A stretch of DNA of 64,000 nt, taken from positions 67,510,256 through 67,574,255 of the forward strand of contig NC_054539.1 in assembly GCF_017654505.1 (NCBI RefSeq), in the 5' to 3' direction. Within the stretch, counting starts at the first letter, position 1, and each line of letters begins with the position of its first letter. This document shows positions 50,130 through 59,271 of the stretch, one piece after another. The position numbers were made by a program, and so were the translations under genes. The notes beneath the pieces were generated by a model. It did not search any database. It worked only from the letters and a program-made list of their open reading frames with translations, and had not been told where the DNA came from. This DNA is from Polyodon spathula. Its lineage: Eukaryota > Chordata > Actinopteri > Acipenseriformes > Polyodontidae.

Positions 50130-52520
50130 AGACCATTTTCTGTTCCTCTTGCCAGCTCTTCAGGCAATCAGCAATGTCACACTCAGGGATGATGGCAGTT
50201 TTATCACAGTCACTACAGTAGTGCAGGTACTCAGCTGGGTGAACTGGACCTGTTTCAAAAAATATAATAATCTAAGCATAAGCATAAAAAAACAACAATT
50301 TGAGTGTCAATGAATAAATACTTCTAAAATGTACATATATCAGTACACAATTTACCATAATTCTTTGAAATCATCCTTACTTTACAGACCCTGGGTACTC
50401 ACCTACAACAGACCCTGCCCATGTCACATTTGATTAGAACAGCATCCAAATCTTCTCCATCTGGCGGTCATATTCTGAGTGTCTTGTTGTTTTTACATTT
50501 GTCTTCAGCTGAATATTTGCCTTTTGCTATCCAAGACTGGACATACGAATCTGGGCCAAACTTCTGAAGAGGGGGACTGGCAAGTTTTACGAACAACAGA
50601 GCTGAGGTTCTTTCTATTGAAAGTGCAGTATCTATTGGTGTCACAATGAGATTTAGCTGACTTGGCACTGAATTTACAGCAGCCATCAAAGGTCTAATTT
50701 CTTCTGGCATAACTTTCCCTGCAGTTTCCTTGAATTCCCTGTAAACACATCTCACTGACTGTCACTCAATGTGAAAACGTTTGCAAAGGTTCTTTTCTTC
50801 ATTGTCCCCATGCATCATATCCATTTCAACAGGAAAGTGCATTGGGAACAAGGCTTTAATTCCTCTATTATTTCCTTGTAATCATCTTCCCCTGTCTGGG
50901 CAATATTCTTTGACTTCTGATTTTTGAAGAGCGCATGGAAGTAACCTGCTTTTTAAGTTAGAACGACCCTGATGGCTACATCACATTTTCTCCCTTTGAG
51001 CAGTGCAACAGTTTTAAAGTTTTCCTTTTTTTTTATTGGCTCTGATGCTAACACACCACATCTATAAGTCATACACTCAAAAACATGAATCTGTCTGCAA
51101 ATTAGCCTGTGAGCATCTATAATGATGAAGTCCCTTTTCTGAAACTCTAAAGATAACTCACTCGGTTCTTTCAGTGCATCATACATGATGCCTAAGTTTA
51201 TTACAAATGCCTCTGATAAAAGCCTCTCTGCAAGTCCAAAATACATAGCTTTTTCTTTGTTATCCCTTTCCACATTCTCTGAACTCTTCTTACAGTGTGT
51301 ATATAACGCTGGATAGGATTCCCAGCCTTCACAGCTCTTCGACTTGAGGCCACCTATCTAGTGTCAAGTGCTTTCCCAACTTAAAAAAAATCTGCCTCTA
51401 GTCTTTCTGCACATGCATTACTGTAAGTTCTCTCTGATTTTTGTGAGAATCATAATAAAGTGCATATAGTTTGTCCATGAATATTTTAAAGCGTTTTAAG
51501 CCAGCTACTTTTTTGATTGTGTCATTAACACTGAGCTCCAAGCAATGTGCCGCACAATGCCAAATGACAACCCCTGGAAAAACATCAAGCAATAACTGAG
51601 CTACACCTGATTTCTGTCCTAACATGCCTGCAGCCCCACCACAGCACAAAGCTACAAGACACTCACTGAGAATTTCCTTAGATATTCCACATTTGTTAAG
51701 GCTGTTTAGTAGAGATGTGAAAACACCTTTAGCTGAAGTGTCAGAAAGCTCAATCAAACAAAGGGATACATGTCACAATCTCAAATAAATAATTAGTGTT
51801 GCTTTCTTGCTTAAGGATGTGGTAGTTTAGGGTTGGATAGAACTATTGCAGACACCAGCTTTTTGTGCATTTCTCCAGAAATACAATATTTGCACTAGAA
51901 ATTCTGGAGTGCAGATCCATTCTGTATTTGTAGTTGAATATCTGTTTCAAAATCAGTAAATGGCCTGCTGAGTTTAGCAATTTTATAAGCTCCACGAAAC
52001 ACTCGAGCTGTACTTGTAAATTGCTCCATGTGACTCTAGCTATCATGTTTTTAAGATTGGATTTGTTAGCATGTTCTATAAATCTCAAAGCAGCCTTGTG
52101 TGCCTCCAGAATTTTTATGTTCGCCAATCTTCTTCAGAAGTGACATTTGTTATACTGGAATTTGACTACTCAAGTGATATTTTCATCCTTTGTGTTTTCG
52201 AGGCACCTAGACTTCTAACCTCCCTCCATGTCTTACAACCTGTATTTTTTTTATTCTGCACTATCAACCAAGGGTTTTTTTCTATGAACTGTACCTTCTG
52301 AGCCACTGTCCAGCACTCTGGAAGGCTGTCATCTTTGGTTTCATCAATACCTGTTGATTCAGGCTCAATCTCTTGTTCTGTTTGTATGCTGTCACTCACA
52401 ATCAGCTAACGTGGCACTGCTTCTGGTACGCTTTATAGTGTCATTTTCACTGTCCTCACCACTGTCACTAGCAGCTCGCTTTTTAACAAAAAACAAGCGA
52501 GTTTGATTTGAGAAGCCATT
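50130..52520 (-). pseudogene. hAT-derived KIAA1586-like transposase pseudogene
   Basis: Minus-strand fragments in order: KKRAASDSGEDSEND (about 52485-52440), a WTVAQKVQFIEKNPW segment (52399-52166), a helical segment with EAHKAALRFIEHANKS (52127-51843), then IELSDTSAKGVFTSLLNSLN through VALCCGGAAGML to HCAAHCLELSVNDTIKK (51757-51398). Later pieces are at 51273-50953, 50755-50468 and CSDCDKTAIIPECDIADC near 50220-50170. The DGAAVM-type and HCxxHxLEL boxes are typical of hAT transposases; this subgroup gave rise to the vertebrate protein KIAA1586. The Asp of the DGA box reads Gly here. Multiple stops and frameshifts show it is dead. Confidence 0.65.
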
Positions 52521-53430
52521 ATTCTTTTATTCTGCTTGTTTTTCTGTTTTCCTCACATCTTATTAAATTAACTTTGCTCTTTTAAGATATATCTTGTCCT
52601 CACCTGTCAGGGCCAAAAATATATAATAAAAATGTATTCTAGGCTGGTTTTTTGCACATGTTTAATTTATAATATAGTTAAAATAAAAATAACTTCAACT
52701 TCATCTTATGTGCTATACCTGGTATTTCATTTTTCAGTTTACTTTGTACTTACATACATTCTGTTGTGTTTCTGTTTAGATTAACCTTCCTGCAGCCGTT
52801 GGGTTTGTGGATTAAGTGCTATATTTTAACATACGCTACTGTAATAATGAACATAAGAATATGATTCTGAAAATGCTACTTACCAAAACAATGACAACAC
52901 GTGAACTGTAGCCCTACATAGAAATGTCCTTTATTCCAATTCCAAACATGGTGCTTTCTCAATGCAAGATGTAGACATACACAGAGCTGTATAAAATCCC
53001 ATGTACTGTATAATAAATGAATTAATCCATAATGACATTGTACTACCGAAACAGCCAAGAGACAGTTGTGCTTTTTTATCATTATTTCTGCCCTGAAAAC
53101 TTAAACATTTTGTCACGAAAAAGACACCAGAGCAGTGCATGCTATAGATAAGGGATCAGCAAACTGTGACCAACCTTTGCAGGCTGCACGCTTAAAATCG
53201 TGGGAGTTGCTGCAGGAGGGTTAATTACCATGAACTGATCCAGAAAAATCTGTATTTTATGAAAAGGCTTCTCAAAGCTGAAGTGTAATGAAACTATATT
53301 TCTTTCACGTACTATAAAAGACATAATGGATCCTGTATGGATATTGTCACCTGATTCAATTGATACAGTACCTGACTCCTGATTTTTTATTCTCTCTCAG
53401 CTGCTTTGAAAAGTGTTTTTTTTTTTTTTA
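52521..53430. other. Non-coding; insertion site of the intact retrotransposon
   Basis: AT-rich, no recognised element. Ends in a poly-T run and ATGCT, the target duplicated by the element at 53436. Confidence 0.5.
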
Positions 53431-53435
53431 ATGCT

Positions 53436-54151
53436 TGTGACGGAAAGATGAGTCCTGGTGATGAATCTTCCTCCCGACCTGTGAGGGCGCTAAAGAACGG
53501 GAGGAGAAGTATCTGGAAGGGCTGGCCTGACAGTTCGTTTCCGGGTCAGGGAAGTGGGTCAGCCTGGAGAGGAGCGCGACTCTGTTGTAAGACCTTATTG
53601 ATTTGAAAGGTAAACGAGAGGCAGCTGCAAGTAATAAGGCAGCTGTAACCGTTTATCTCGATATCATGCGGGATTACATATAGGGGCCAGGGTAATGCTG
53701 ATCTTCTCCTTCGTTTGGGTTAACGTTAGGAGAGAAGGACTGAGAGAGGATTTCTCAGAGTATTTGTGAAGAGTGTTTTACGTGCTGTGTGTTATTTTCT
53801 GTCTGTCTGTAATTGTCTGTCTTTGTCGCACTAATAGACAGTTAACGCACATCTCCGGAGCTGTCGAAAGGAGAGCACTATCCGGAGCACCACTGCACTG
53901 AGCACCTGCACGTTTTCGATCACCCAGGACTGGTGACCGTACCGTTGTTTTTGTTCGGGACTGTGCCCTTGTTTTCATTATCCCCGTGCTTTACACATTG
54001 TTGTGTATTGCCGGGGATTTATGATTTTTGACGGTCGCCAGACCTGGAAAAGAGCAATAAAGCACTTATTCACTGAATTACTGTTATCTGTTCATCACTC
54101 CAGCACCGCATCACCGCGACATCTGTTCCCCTTACCAACCACTTTGCCACA
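53436..54151 (+). mobile_element. 5' LTR of Gmr1-type element
   Basis: 716 bp, TG...CA ended. AATAAA at 54056 is the likely polyadenylation signal, and ACATATAGG near 53677 is a weak TATA candidate. It contains the short open frame that in the 3' LTR extends the pol frame (MSPGDESSSRPVRALKNGRR on). Confidence 0.95.
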
Positions 54152-54153
54152 CG

Positions 54154-54171
54154 TGGTGTCAGATCCGGGAT
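54154..54171 (+). promoter_or_regulatory. Primer binding site, tRNA-Leu type
   Basis: TGGTGTCAGATCCGGGAT begins two bases after the 5' LTR. TGG pairs with the CCA end of tRNA, and TGGTGTCAG is the usual tRNA-Leu-complementary start. It overlaps the gag ATG at 54170. Confidence 0.75.
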
Positions 54172-55177
54172 GGACCGCAACGCACTGGCGGAGCTGCTGC
54201 AGGCACTGGAGATCAGACGGGATGCAGAGGAGAGACGGAGGGAGGAGCGCTATAAGGCGCTCATTGAACGGGTAGGGCTGATCGTTGCTGCAGGAGCGAC
54301 CCCTACCGGAACATCATTGATGTCGGCCCCGAAGGCACGGGCCATGAAAATGACAGCGGAGGATGATCCGGAGGCATTTTTGGTGGCGTTCGAGCGGCTG
54401 GCAACCGCGGCGGGATGGCCTCGGGAGTTCTGGGCAAGCCAGCTGGGACCTTGCCTGATCGGGGAAACGCAGGCAGCATACCAAGCCCTGAGCGACCAGT
54501 ACGCCACTGACTATGACCTAGTCAAGCAGGCTATCCTCCGTCGTCTCAACATCACTGCGGAGACCCACCGGACGCGGTTCCGCGAGTACCGGAGAGCCCC
54601 GGAGACACGCCCCAGGGTGGTGGCACAGCGGTTGTGCGACCACATGGTCCATTGGCTGACCCCAGAGAAGAAGACCGCTCAACAAATGGGGGAAGCCATT
54701 GTGGTGGAACAATTCTGCCATGTGGTCGGCGCCGAAACTCAGGCGTGGGTACGGCGCCACAACCCTGACACCCTGGAGGAGGCGGTCAAATTGGCCGAAG
54801 ATTTTGAGGACTCTTTGACGTCAGCCCGGGTCGGGATCCTGTCAGCCCCTGCCCTGCTCAGGAACCAACCTCTCCCTCCCTCTCCTCCAACACCACCACC
54901 ATCACCCTCGGTCCCGGCACCCAGACCTCCCAGACCGCCGACCCCGTTGGGCCCCCTTGCCTCCCCCCTATGGAGACCGAGGATGGCCCCCAGCTGGGGT
55001 AGAGGTGTTGCCCCTGCCCCGTTGCCCCCTCTGTCCCTCCACTCTGTTTTAGGTGTAACCAGCCAGGACATAGGGTCAGGTCATGCCCCGCTGCTATGGA
55101 GTGTGACGTGGCTGCATGCAACTGGACACCTGGAACGGGTAAGCAGGGGGAAAATGGTTGAGAGGGGCCCTGTCTGA
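54170..55177 (+). CDS. Gag with SCAN-like capsid domain
   Basis: 335 codons from an ATG within the primer site. An N-terminal Arg/Glu-rich helix (residues 15-35) is followed by a capsid-like region (60-130) and a SCAN-like segment (about 133-213) with FREYRRAPETRPRVVAQRL, WLTPEKKTAQQ, VVEQFCHVVG, AWVRRHNPDTLEEAV and LAEDFED. Vertebrate SCAN domains are known to derive from Gmr1-like Gag. A Pro-rich linker (220-270) follows. The CCHC knuckle CFRCNQPGHRVRSC lies at 55045-55086 in the -1 frame, after a stop at 55000 in that frame, so the shift falls between 55003 and 55045 and the natural Gag end is not in this ORF. The last residues are out-of-frame sequence. A one-base indel in the C-rich run is the simplest cause. 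Confidence 0.85.
   Translation: MDRNALAELLQALEIRRDAEERRREERYKALIERVGLIVAAGATPTGTSLMSAPKARAMKMTAEDDPEAFLVAFERLATAAGWPREFWASQLGPCLIGETQAAYQALSDQYATDYDLVKQAILRRLNITAETHRTRFREYRRAPETRPRVVAQRLCDHMVHWLTPEKKTAQQMGEAIVVEQFCHVVGAETQAWVRRHNPDTLEEAVKLAEDFEDSLTSARVGILSAPALLRNQPLPPSPPTPPPSPSVPAPRPPRPPTPLGPLASPLWRPRMAPSWGRGVAPAPLPPLSLHSVLGVTSQDIGSGHAPLLWSVTWLHATGHLERVSRGKMVERGPV
55045..55161 (+). pseudogene. Gag zinc knuckle in -1 frame, ending in TGA
   Basis: Encodes C-x2-C-x4-H-x4-C (CFRCNQPGHRVRSC), the nucleic-acid-binding knuckle of Gag nucleocapsids, then a short Cys-containing stretch and a TGA at 55159-55161. Past the TGA the same frame leads without interruption into the protease ORF, so one stop codon separates Gag and Pol here. 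That layout could be genuine read-through, as in some retroviruses, or a nonsense change. Confidence 0.8.
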
Positions 55178-55182
55178 TTGAC

Positions 55183-57201
55183 TTGGTTTTAGGGAATGTG
55201 AAAACCCACGCGTTAGTGGACACAGGGTGTGAGCAAACCTTGATCAGGACAGCTCTCTTGGGCGGTATGTCGTGGCGGCCACAAGGTCAGGTGGCCATCT
55301 CCTGTATCCATGGAGACACGGCGGCATACCCCACCCTAAAAGTATATTTATCGGTAGGACCGATAAAACGTCACCTTGTAGTCGGGGTGGCGGAAAGGTT
55401 GCCGCACCCAGTTATTCTGGGCCGAGACTGGCCAAAATTCAAAGAATTGGTGCAAATAATGGCAGTCTCAGCCACACACGTAAACGTGGCAGAAAAAGGG
55501 AAAAAGGAACGGATTGGTGATGTGTTTCCTTTTCATCCTGAAATGTTTTCCCCTCTGTTCCGTCCTAGAAAAACAAATAAGGAGAGACAGACCGCGAAAT
55601 GGGAGGGAGCGTCTTTGAGACAAGGCTGGGGTCTGGTGGGAGAGTGCTGTAATGGTAACAAATGCCAGTCGAAGGGAGTGGGAACGCAATGTGACCGAGA
55701 GAGCGAGGTTACTGGGCCGACTAGGGCAGAGGTTATTCCAGCCCCTCTCAATATACCGGACCCGTGGTACTCAAGCGCGGACCTAGTGTGGGGCCAAAAG
55801 AACGACCCGTCACTGGTGCACGCTTGGGGGCAGGTCCGGTACATTGAAGGTAAGGATGTTGATGGTGCTGGGCCGCTAGTATATCCACATTTCAGTATAA
55901 AGGGGCAATTACTATATAGGGTAAACCTAGCCGCGGGCACAGGACAGCCTGTAACACAATTATTGGTTCCCCCGTCTTGTCGGACCGAGGTCATGAGGCT
56001 GGCGCATGATATCCCTTTTGCGGGGCACCTCGGAGCCGAGAAGACGAGGGAGCGAATATTGGCTCGATTCTATTGGCTCGGTCTTCATACTGATGTGTCG
56101 AAATATGTAGCCACATGCCCAGACTGCCAGCGAGTAGCGCCAGGTCGAGTGCGCCCCGCTCCTTTGGTCCCACTGCCGATTATTTCCACTCCGTTCGAGC
56201 GCATTGCAATGGACATAATGGGCCCGTTGCTACCTTCTGACTCTGGGTATACGCATATATTAGTAGTGGTGGATTATGCAACGCGATACCCAGAGGCAGT
56301 TCCATTGAGGTCCACTAGTGCAGCTGCAATAGCCACCGAGTTAGCGCAGATTATGGCTAGAGTAGGGATCCCCAAGGAGATTTTGACAGATCACGGAACC
56401 AATTTTTTGTCCAATACGTTACAGCAGGTGTACAAAATATTAAAAATACGTCCCATCAGGACGTCCGTTTATCATCCACAATCGGACGGTTTGGTTGAAC
56501 GTTTTAATCAGACCTTAAAGTCGATGCTGAGGCGATTTGTAACACAGGAGCAGAAACATTGGGCATCGCTTCTTCCCTACCTCCTTTTTGCGGTGAGAGA
56601 AGTGCCGCAGAGTTCAACGGGGTTCTCCCCCTTTGAGCTCCTGTACGGCCGGCAGCCTCGCGGCATTCTCGACCTGCTGAGGGAGGGGTGGGAGGAGCAC
56701 AAAGGCTCGTCTAAAAATGTAGTGAAGTATGTGCTCCTACTACGAGATCGGCTAGATTTGGTCGGTCGTTTGGCCCAAGACAACCTCAGATCGGCTCAGC
56801 ACCGACAACAGCAGCATTACAACAAAAATGCACGGATTCGAACCTTTCGACCAGGGGACAAGGTAATGCTGCTACTTCCCTCATCTGAATCGAAACTGTG
56901 TGCTAAATGGCAGGGGCCGTATGAGGTGATTCGGGCTATAGGGAAAGTAAATTATGAAATTAGACAGCCCGATAGTCGAAATGAACGTGAAATTTATCAT
57001 GTCAATTTATTAAAGCCCTGGCAGGCAAGGGAGGTCTTATTTATAGCCCCAGGCAATATGGAGGATGATTTAGGTCCCTGTTCAGCACAAGAGCGATTTC
57101 TATGGGGGAACAACTGGTTCCGGATCAGCAAAGAGAGCTGCGTAAGCTTATTGAGGAGTTCAGCAATGTTTTTTCTGACGTGCCCGGCAGGACAAACTTA
57201 G
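55183..57201 (+). CDS. Pol part 1: protease + integrase
   Basis: 672 codons; the assigned start is the first M-type codon after the TGA, and the real N-terminus is probably set by Gag-Pol translation. Protease: LVDTGCEQTL with active-site Asp13, flap region ISCIHGD, and VILGRDW (77-83). Linker 85-260. Integrase: zinc-binding His275, His282, Cys312, Cys315; catalytic Asp344 (AMDIMGP), Asp403 (LTDHGTNF), Glu439 (LVERFNQ), spacing D-58-D-35-E; C-terminal GPY/F module KWQGPYEVI at 575-583. All key residues are present. Residues after about 640 are read out of frame relative to RT. Integrase directly following protease defines the Gmr1-type order. Confidence 0.93.
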   Translation: MVLGNVKTHALVDTGCEQTLIRTALLGGMSWRPQGQVAISCIHGDTAAYPTLKVYLSVGPIKRHLVVGVAERLPHPVILGRDWPKFKELVQIMAVSATHVNVAEKGKKERIGDVFPFHPEMFSPLFRPRKTNKERQTAKWEGASLRQGWGLVGECCNGNKCQSKGVGTQCDRESEVTGPTRAEVIPAPLNIPDPWYSSADLVWGQKNDPSLVHAWGQVRYIEGKDVDGAGPLVYPHFSIKGQLLYRVNLAAGTGQPVTQLLVPPSCRTEVMRLAHDIPFAGHLGAEKTRERILARFYWLGLHTDVSKYVATCPDCQRVAPGRVRPAPLVPLPIISTPFERIAMDIMGPLLPSDSGYTHILVVVDYATRYPEAVPLRSTSAAAIATELAQIMARVGIPKEILTDHGTNFLSNTLQQVYKILKIRPIRTSVYHPQSDGLVERFNQTLKSMLRRFVTQEQKHWASLLPYLLFAVREVPQSSTGFSPFELLYGRQPRGILDLLREGWEEHKGSSKNVVKYVLLLRDRLDLVGRLAQDNLRSAQHRQQQHYNKNARIRTFRPGDKVMLLLPSSESKLCAKWQGPYEVIRAIGKVNYEIRQPDSRNEREIYHVNLLKPWQAREVLFIAPGNMEDDLGPCSAQERFLWGNNWFRISKESCVSLLRSSAMFFLTCPAGQT

Positions 57202-58721
57202 TTGAATATGACATTATCTCTCCACCAGGTGTCACAGTGCGAGAGAGACCGTACCGGATCCCGGAAAGTCGACGAAGTGGCGTTCGCAAAGAGGTATGGG
57301 ATATGCTCGAGCTTGGGGTGATTGAGCCTTCCAGGAGCAAGTGGTGCAGTCCGATCGTCATAGTGGCTAAGAAAGACGGCACCAACCGCTTCTGTGTGGA
57401 TTTCAGAAAGGTGAACGCTATTGCTAAGTTCGATGCATATCCCATGCCTCGGGTCGACGAACTTTTAGACAGACTGGGAAAAGCGAGGTTTATTTCCACT
57501 CTGGACCTGACGAAGGGATACTGGCAAATCCCTTTAACCCGCAGCTCCAGAGAGAAAACTGCATTTTCAACACCAGAAGGGCTGTTCCACTTTAAAACCA
57601 TGCCGTTTGGGCTACATGGTGCGCCCGCTGCCTTTCAGAGACTGATGGACCAGGTTTTACGCCCACATCATGAATATGCAGCAGCGTATATTGATGACGT
57701 GGTGATTTACAGCTCCACCTGGCGAGAGCATTTGGCTAGGGTTGCAGCCGTTCTTCAGTCTCTAAGGGCAGCCCGGCTGACAGCTAACTTGAGGAAATGT
57801 GCGTTTGCCAAAACAGAGACTCAATATTTGGGATTTTTAATGGGGAATGGAAGGGTGAGACCTGTAGTCACCAAAATCCAGGCTTTGGTTGATGCAGCGA
57901 TCCCCAAAACCAAGACTCAGGTGAGGTCACTACTGGGCTTAGCCGGTTATTACCGCCGCTTCATTCCCGAGTACGCCACAGTGGTTAACCCGTTCGTCGA
58001 CCTCACCAAAAAGAGTGCTCCAAATTTAATTAAATGGTCAGCTGAGTGTCAGGGAGCGTTTGATACTATTAAGCGTACACTTTGCCAGGCCCCCACTCTT
58101 ATCACACCGGATTTCACCAAGAGATTCATCCTCCACACCGACGCATCGAATGTAGGTTTGGGTGCAGTCTTGTCCCAAAAAGTAGCTGGAGTAGAACACC
58201 CGATATTATACCTCAGTAAAAAAATGTTACCTCGGGAACGCAACTACTCCGTAGTCGAAAAAGAGTGTTTGGCCATTAAATGGGCTACTCACTCTTTACG
58301 ATACTACCTGCTGGGACACTCATTTGATCTGGTCACAGACCACGCCCCACTCAAGTGGTTAAGCACAATGAAGGACAGCAATGCCCGGATAACTCGGTGG
58401 TATCTGGCATTGCAGCCCTTCATGTACCACATGATACACCGTGCGGGGAAAGACCACCAAAATGCAGATTATTTTTCCCGGGAGGGGGGAGTAATGGGGA
58501 AGGTAGATTTAGCCGAGTGTTCGTTCGGCTCCACTCTGAGCGGTGGGATATGTGACGGAAAGATGAGTTCTGGTGATGAATCTTCCTCCCGACCTGTGAG
58601 GGCGCTAAAGAACGGGAGGAGAAGTATCTGGAAGGGCTGGCCTGACAGTTCGTTTCCGGGTCAGGGAAGGGGGTCAGCCTGGAGAGGAGCGCGACTCTGT
58701 TGTAAGACCTTATTGATTTGA
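57102..58721 (+). CDS. Pol part 2: reverse transcriptase + RNase H
   Basis: 539 codons in the -1 frame relative to part 1, open from 57069, so the overlap is 57069-57201. The ATG at 57102 is available for separate initiation. RT: VIEPSRSKWCSPIVIVAKKD (73-92), FISTLDLTKGYWQI with Asp135, FKTMPFGLHGAPAAFQRLM, catalytic YIDD at 196-199, then LLGLAGYYRRFIPEY. RNase H: ILHTDASNVGLG (Asp347), VVEKECLAIKW (Glu386/388), VTDHAPLKW (Asp413), NADYFSR (456). All catalytic positions are kept. The frame has no stop before the 3' LTR and adds about 57 residues encoded by it. Confidence 0.93.
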   Translation: MGEQLVPDQQRELRKLIEEFSNVFSDVPGRTNLVEYDIISPPGVTVRERPYRIPESRRSGVRKEVWDMLELGVIEPSRSKWCSPIVIVAKKDGTNRFCVDFRKVNAIAKFDAYPMPRVDELLDRLGKARFISTLDLTKGYWQIPLTRSSREKTAFSTPEGLFHFKTMPFGLHGAPAAFQRLMDQVLRPHHEYAAAYIDDVVIYSSTWREHLARVAAVLQSLRAARLTANLRKCAFAKTETQYLGFLMGNGRVRPVVTKIQALVDAAIPKTKTQVRSLLGLAGYYRRFIPEYATVVNPFVDLTKKSAPNLIKWSAECQGAFDTIKRTLCQAPTLITPDFTKRFILHTDASNVGLGAVLSQKVAGVEHPILYLSKKMLPRERNYSVVEKECLAIKWATHSLRYYLLGHSFDLVTDHAPLKWLSTMKDSNARITRWYLALQPFMYHMIHRAGKDHQNADYFSREGGVMGKVDLAECSFGSTLSGGICDGKMSSGDESSSRPVRALKNGRRSIWKGWPDSSFPGQGRGSAWRGARLCCKTLLI

Positions 58722-59266
58722 AAGGTAAACGAGAGGCAGCTGCAAGTAATAAGGCAGCTGTAACCGTTTATCTCGATATCATGCGGGATTACATATAGGG
58801 GCCAGGGTAATGCTGATCTTCTCCTTCGTTTGGGTTAACGTTAGGAGAGAAGGACTGAGAGAGGATTTCTCAGAGTATTTGTGAAGAGTGTTTTACGTGC
58901 TGTGTGTTATTTTCTGTCTGTCTGTAATTGTCTGTCTTTGTCGCACTAATAGACAGTTAACGCACATCTCCGGAGCTGTCGAAAGGAGAGCACTATCCGG
59001 AGCACCACTGCACTGAGCACCTGCACGTTTTCGATCACCCAGGACTGGTGACCGTACCGTTGTTTTTGTTCGGGACTGTGCCCATGTTTTCATTATCCCC
59101 GTGCTTTACACATTGTTGTGTATTGCCGGGGATTTATGATTTTTGACGGTCGCCAGACCTGGAAAAGAGCAATAAAGCACTTATTCACTGAATCACTGTT
59201 GTCTATTCATCACTCCTGCACCGCATCACCGTGACATCTGTTCCCCTTACCAACCACTTTGCCACA
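58551..59266 (+). mobile_element. 3' LTR of Gmr1-type element
   Basis: 716 bp, differing from the 5' LTR at about eight sites, mostly in the last 100 bp (for example C/T at 54117 versus 59232). The pol frame enters it for 171 bp. The preceding purine-rich stretches GGGAGGGGGGAG (58480-58491) and GCGGTGGGATA (58540-58550) are polypurine-tract candidates. Confidence 0.95.
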
Positions 59267-59271
59267 ATGCT

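Larger units (their letters stand above)
53436..59266 (+). mobile_element. Gmr1-type Ty3/gypsy retrotransposon, complete and young
   Basis: Two LTRs of exactly 716 bp (53436-54151 and 58551-59266), both TGTGACGG...TTTGCCACA, differ at about 8 positions by eye (about 1.1%). The 5-bp target duplication ATGCT flanks it (53431-53435 and 59267-59271). Between the LTRs lie a primer site, gag, and pol in the order protease, integrase, RT, RNase H. That order is the known mark of the Gmr1 clade (first described from cod); other Ty3/gypsy elements have integrase last. It is GC-richer than its surroundings. Coding is interrupted by a gag frame change, a TGA before protease, and an integrase/RT frame change, so it may not be autonomous unless these are recoding sites. 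Confidence 0.95.

Noticed and set aside
53406..53606. Short ORF at the start of the 5' LTR
   Set aside because: It is the LTR copy of the tail of the pol frame, preceded by host poly-T; there is no independent start context.
54739..55223. Minus-strand ORFs opposite gag
   Set aside because: GC-rich shadow frames opposite the Pro-rich linker of Gag.
56826..56840. GATTCGAACC, resembling a tRNA B box
   Set aside because: It lies inside the integrase coding frame with no cloverleaf around it.
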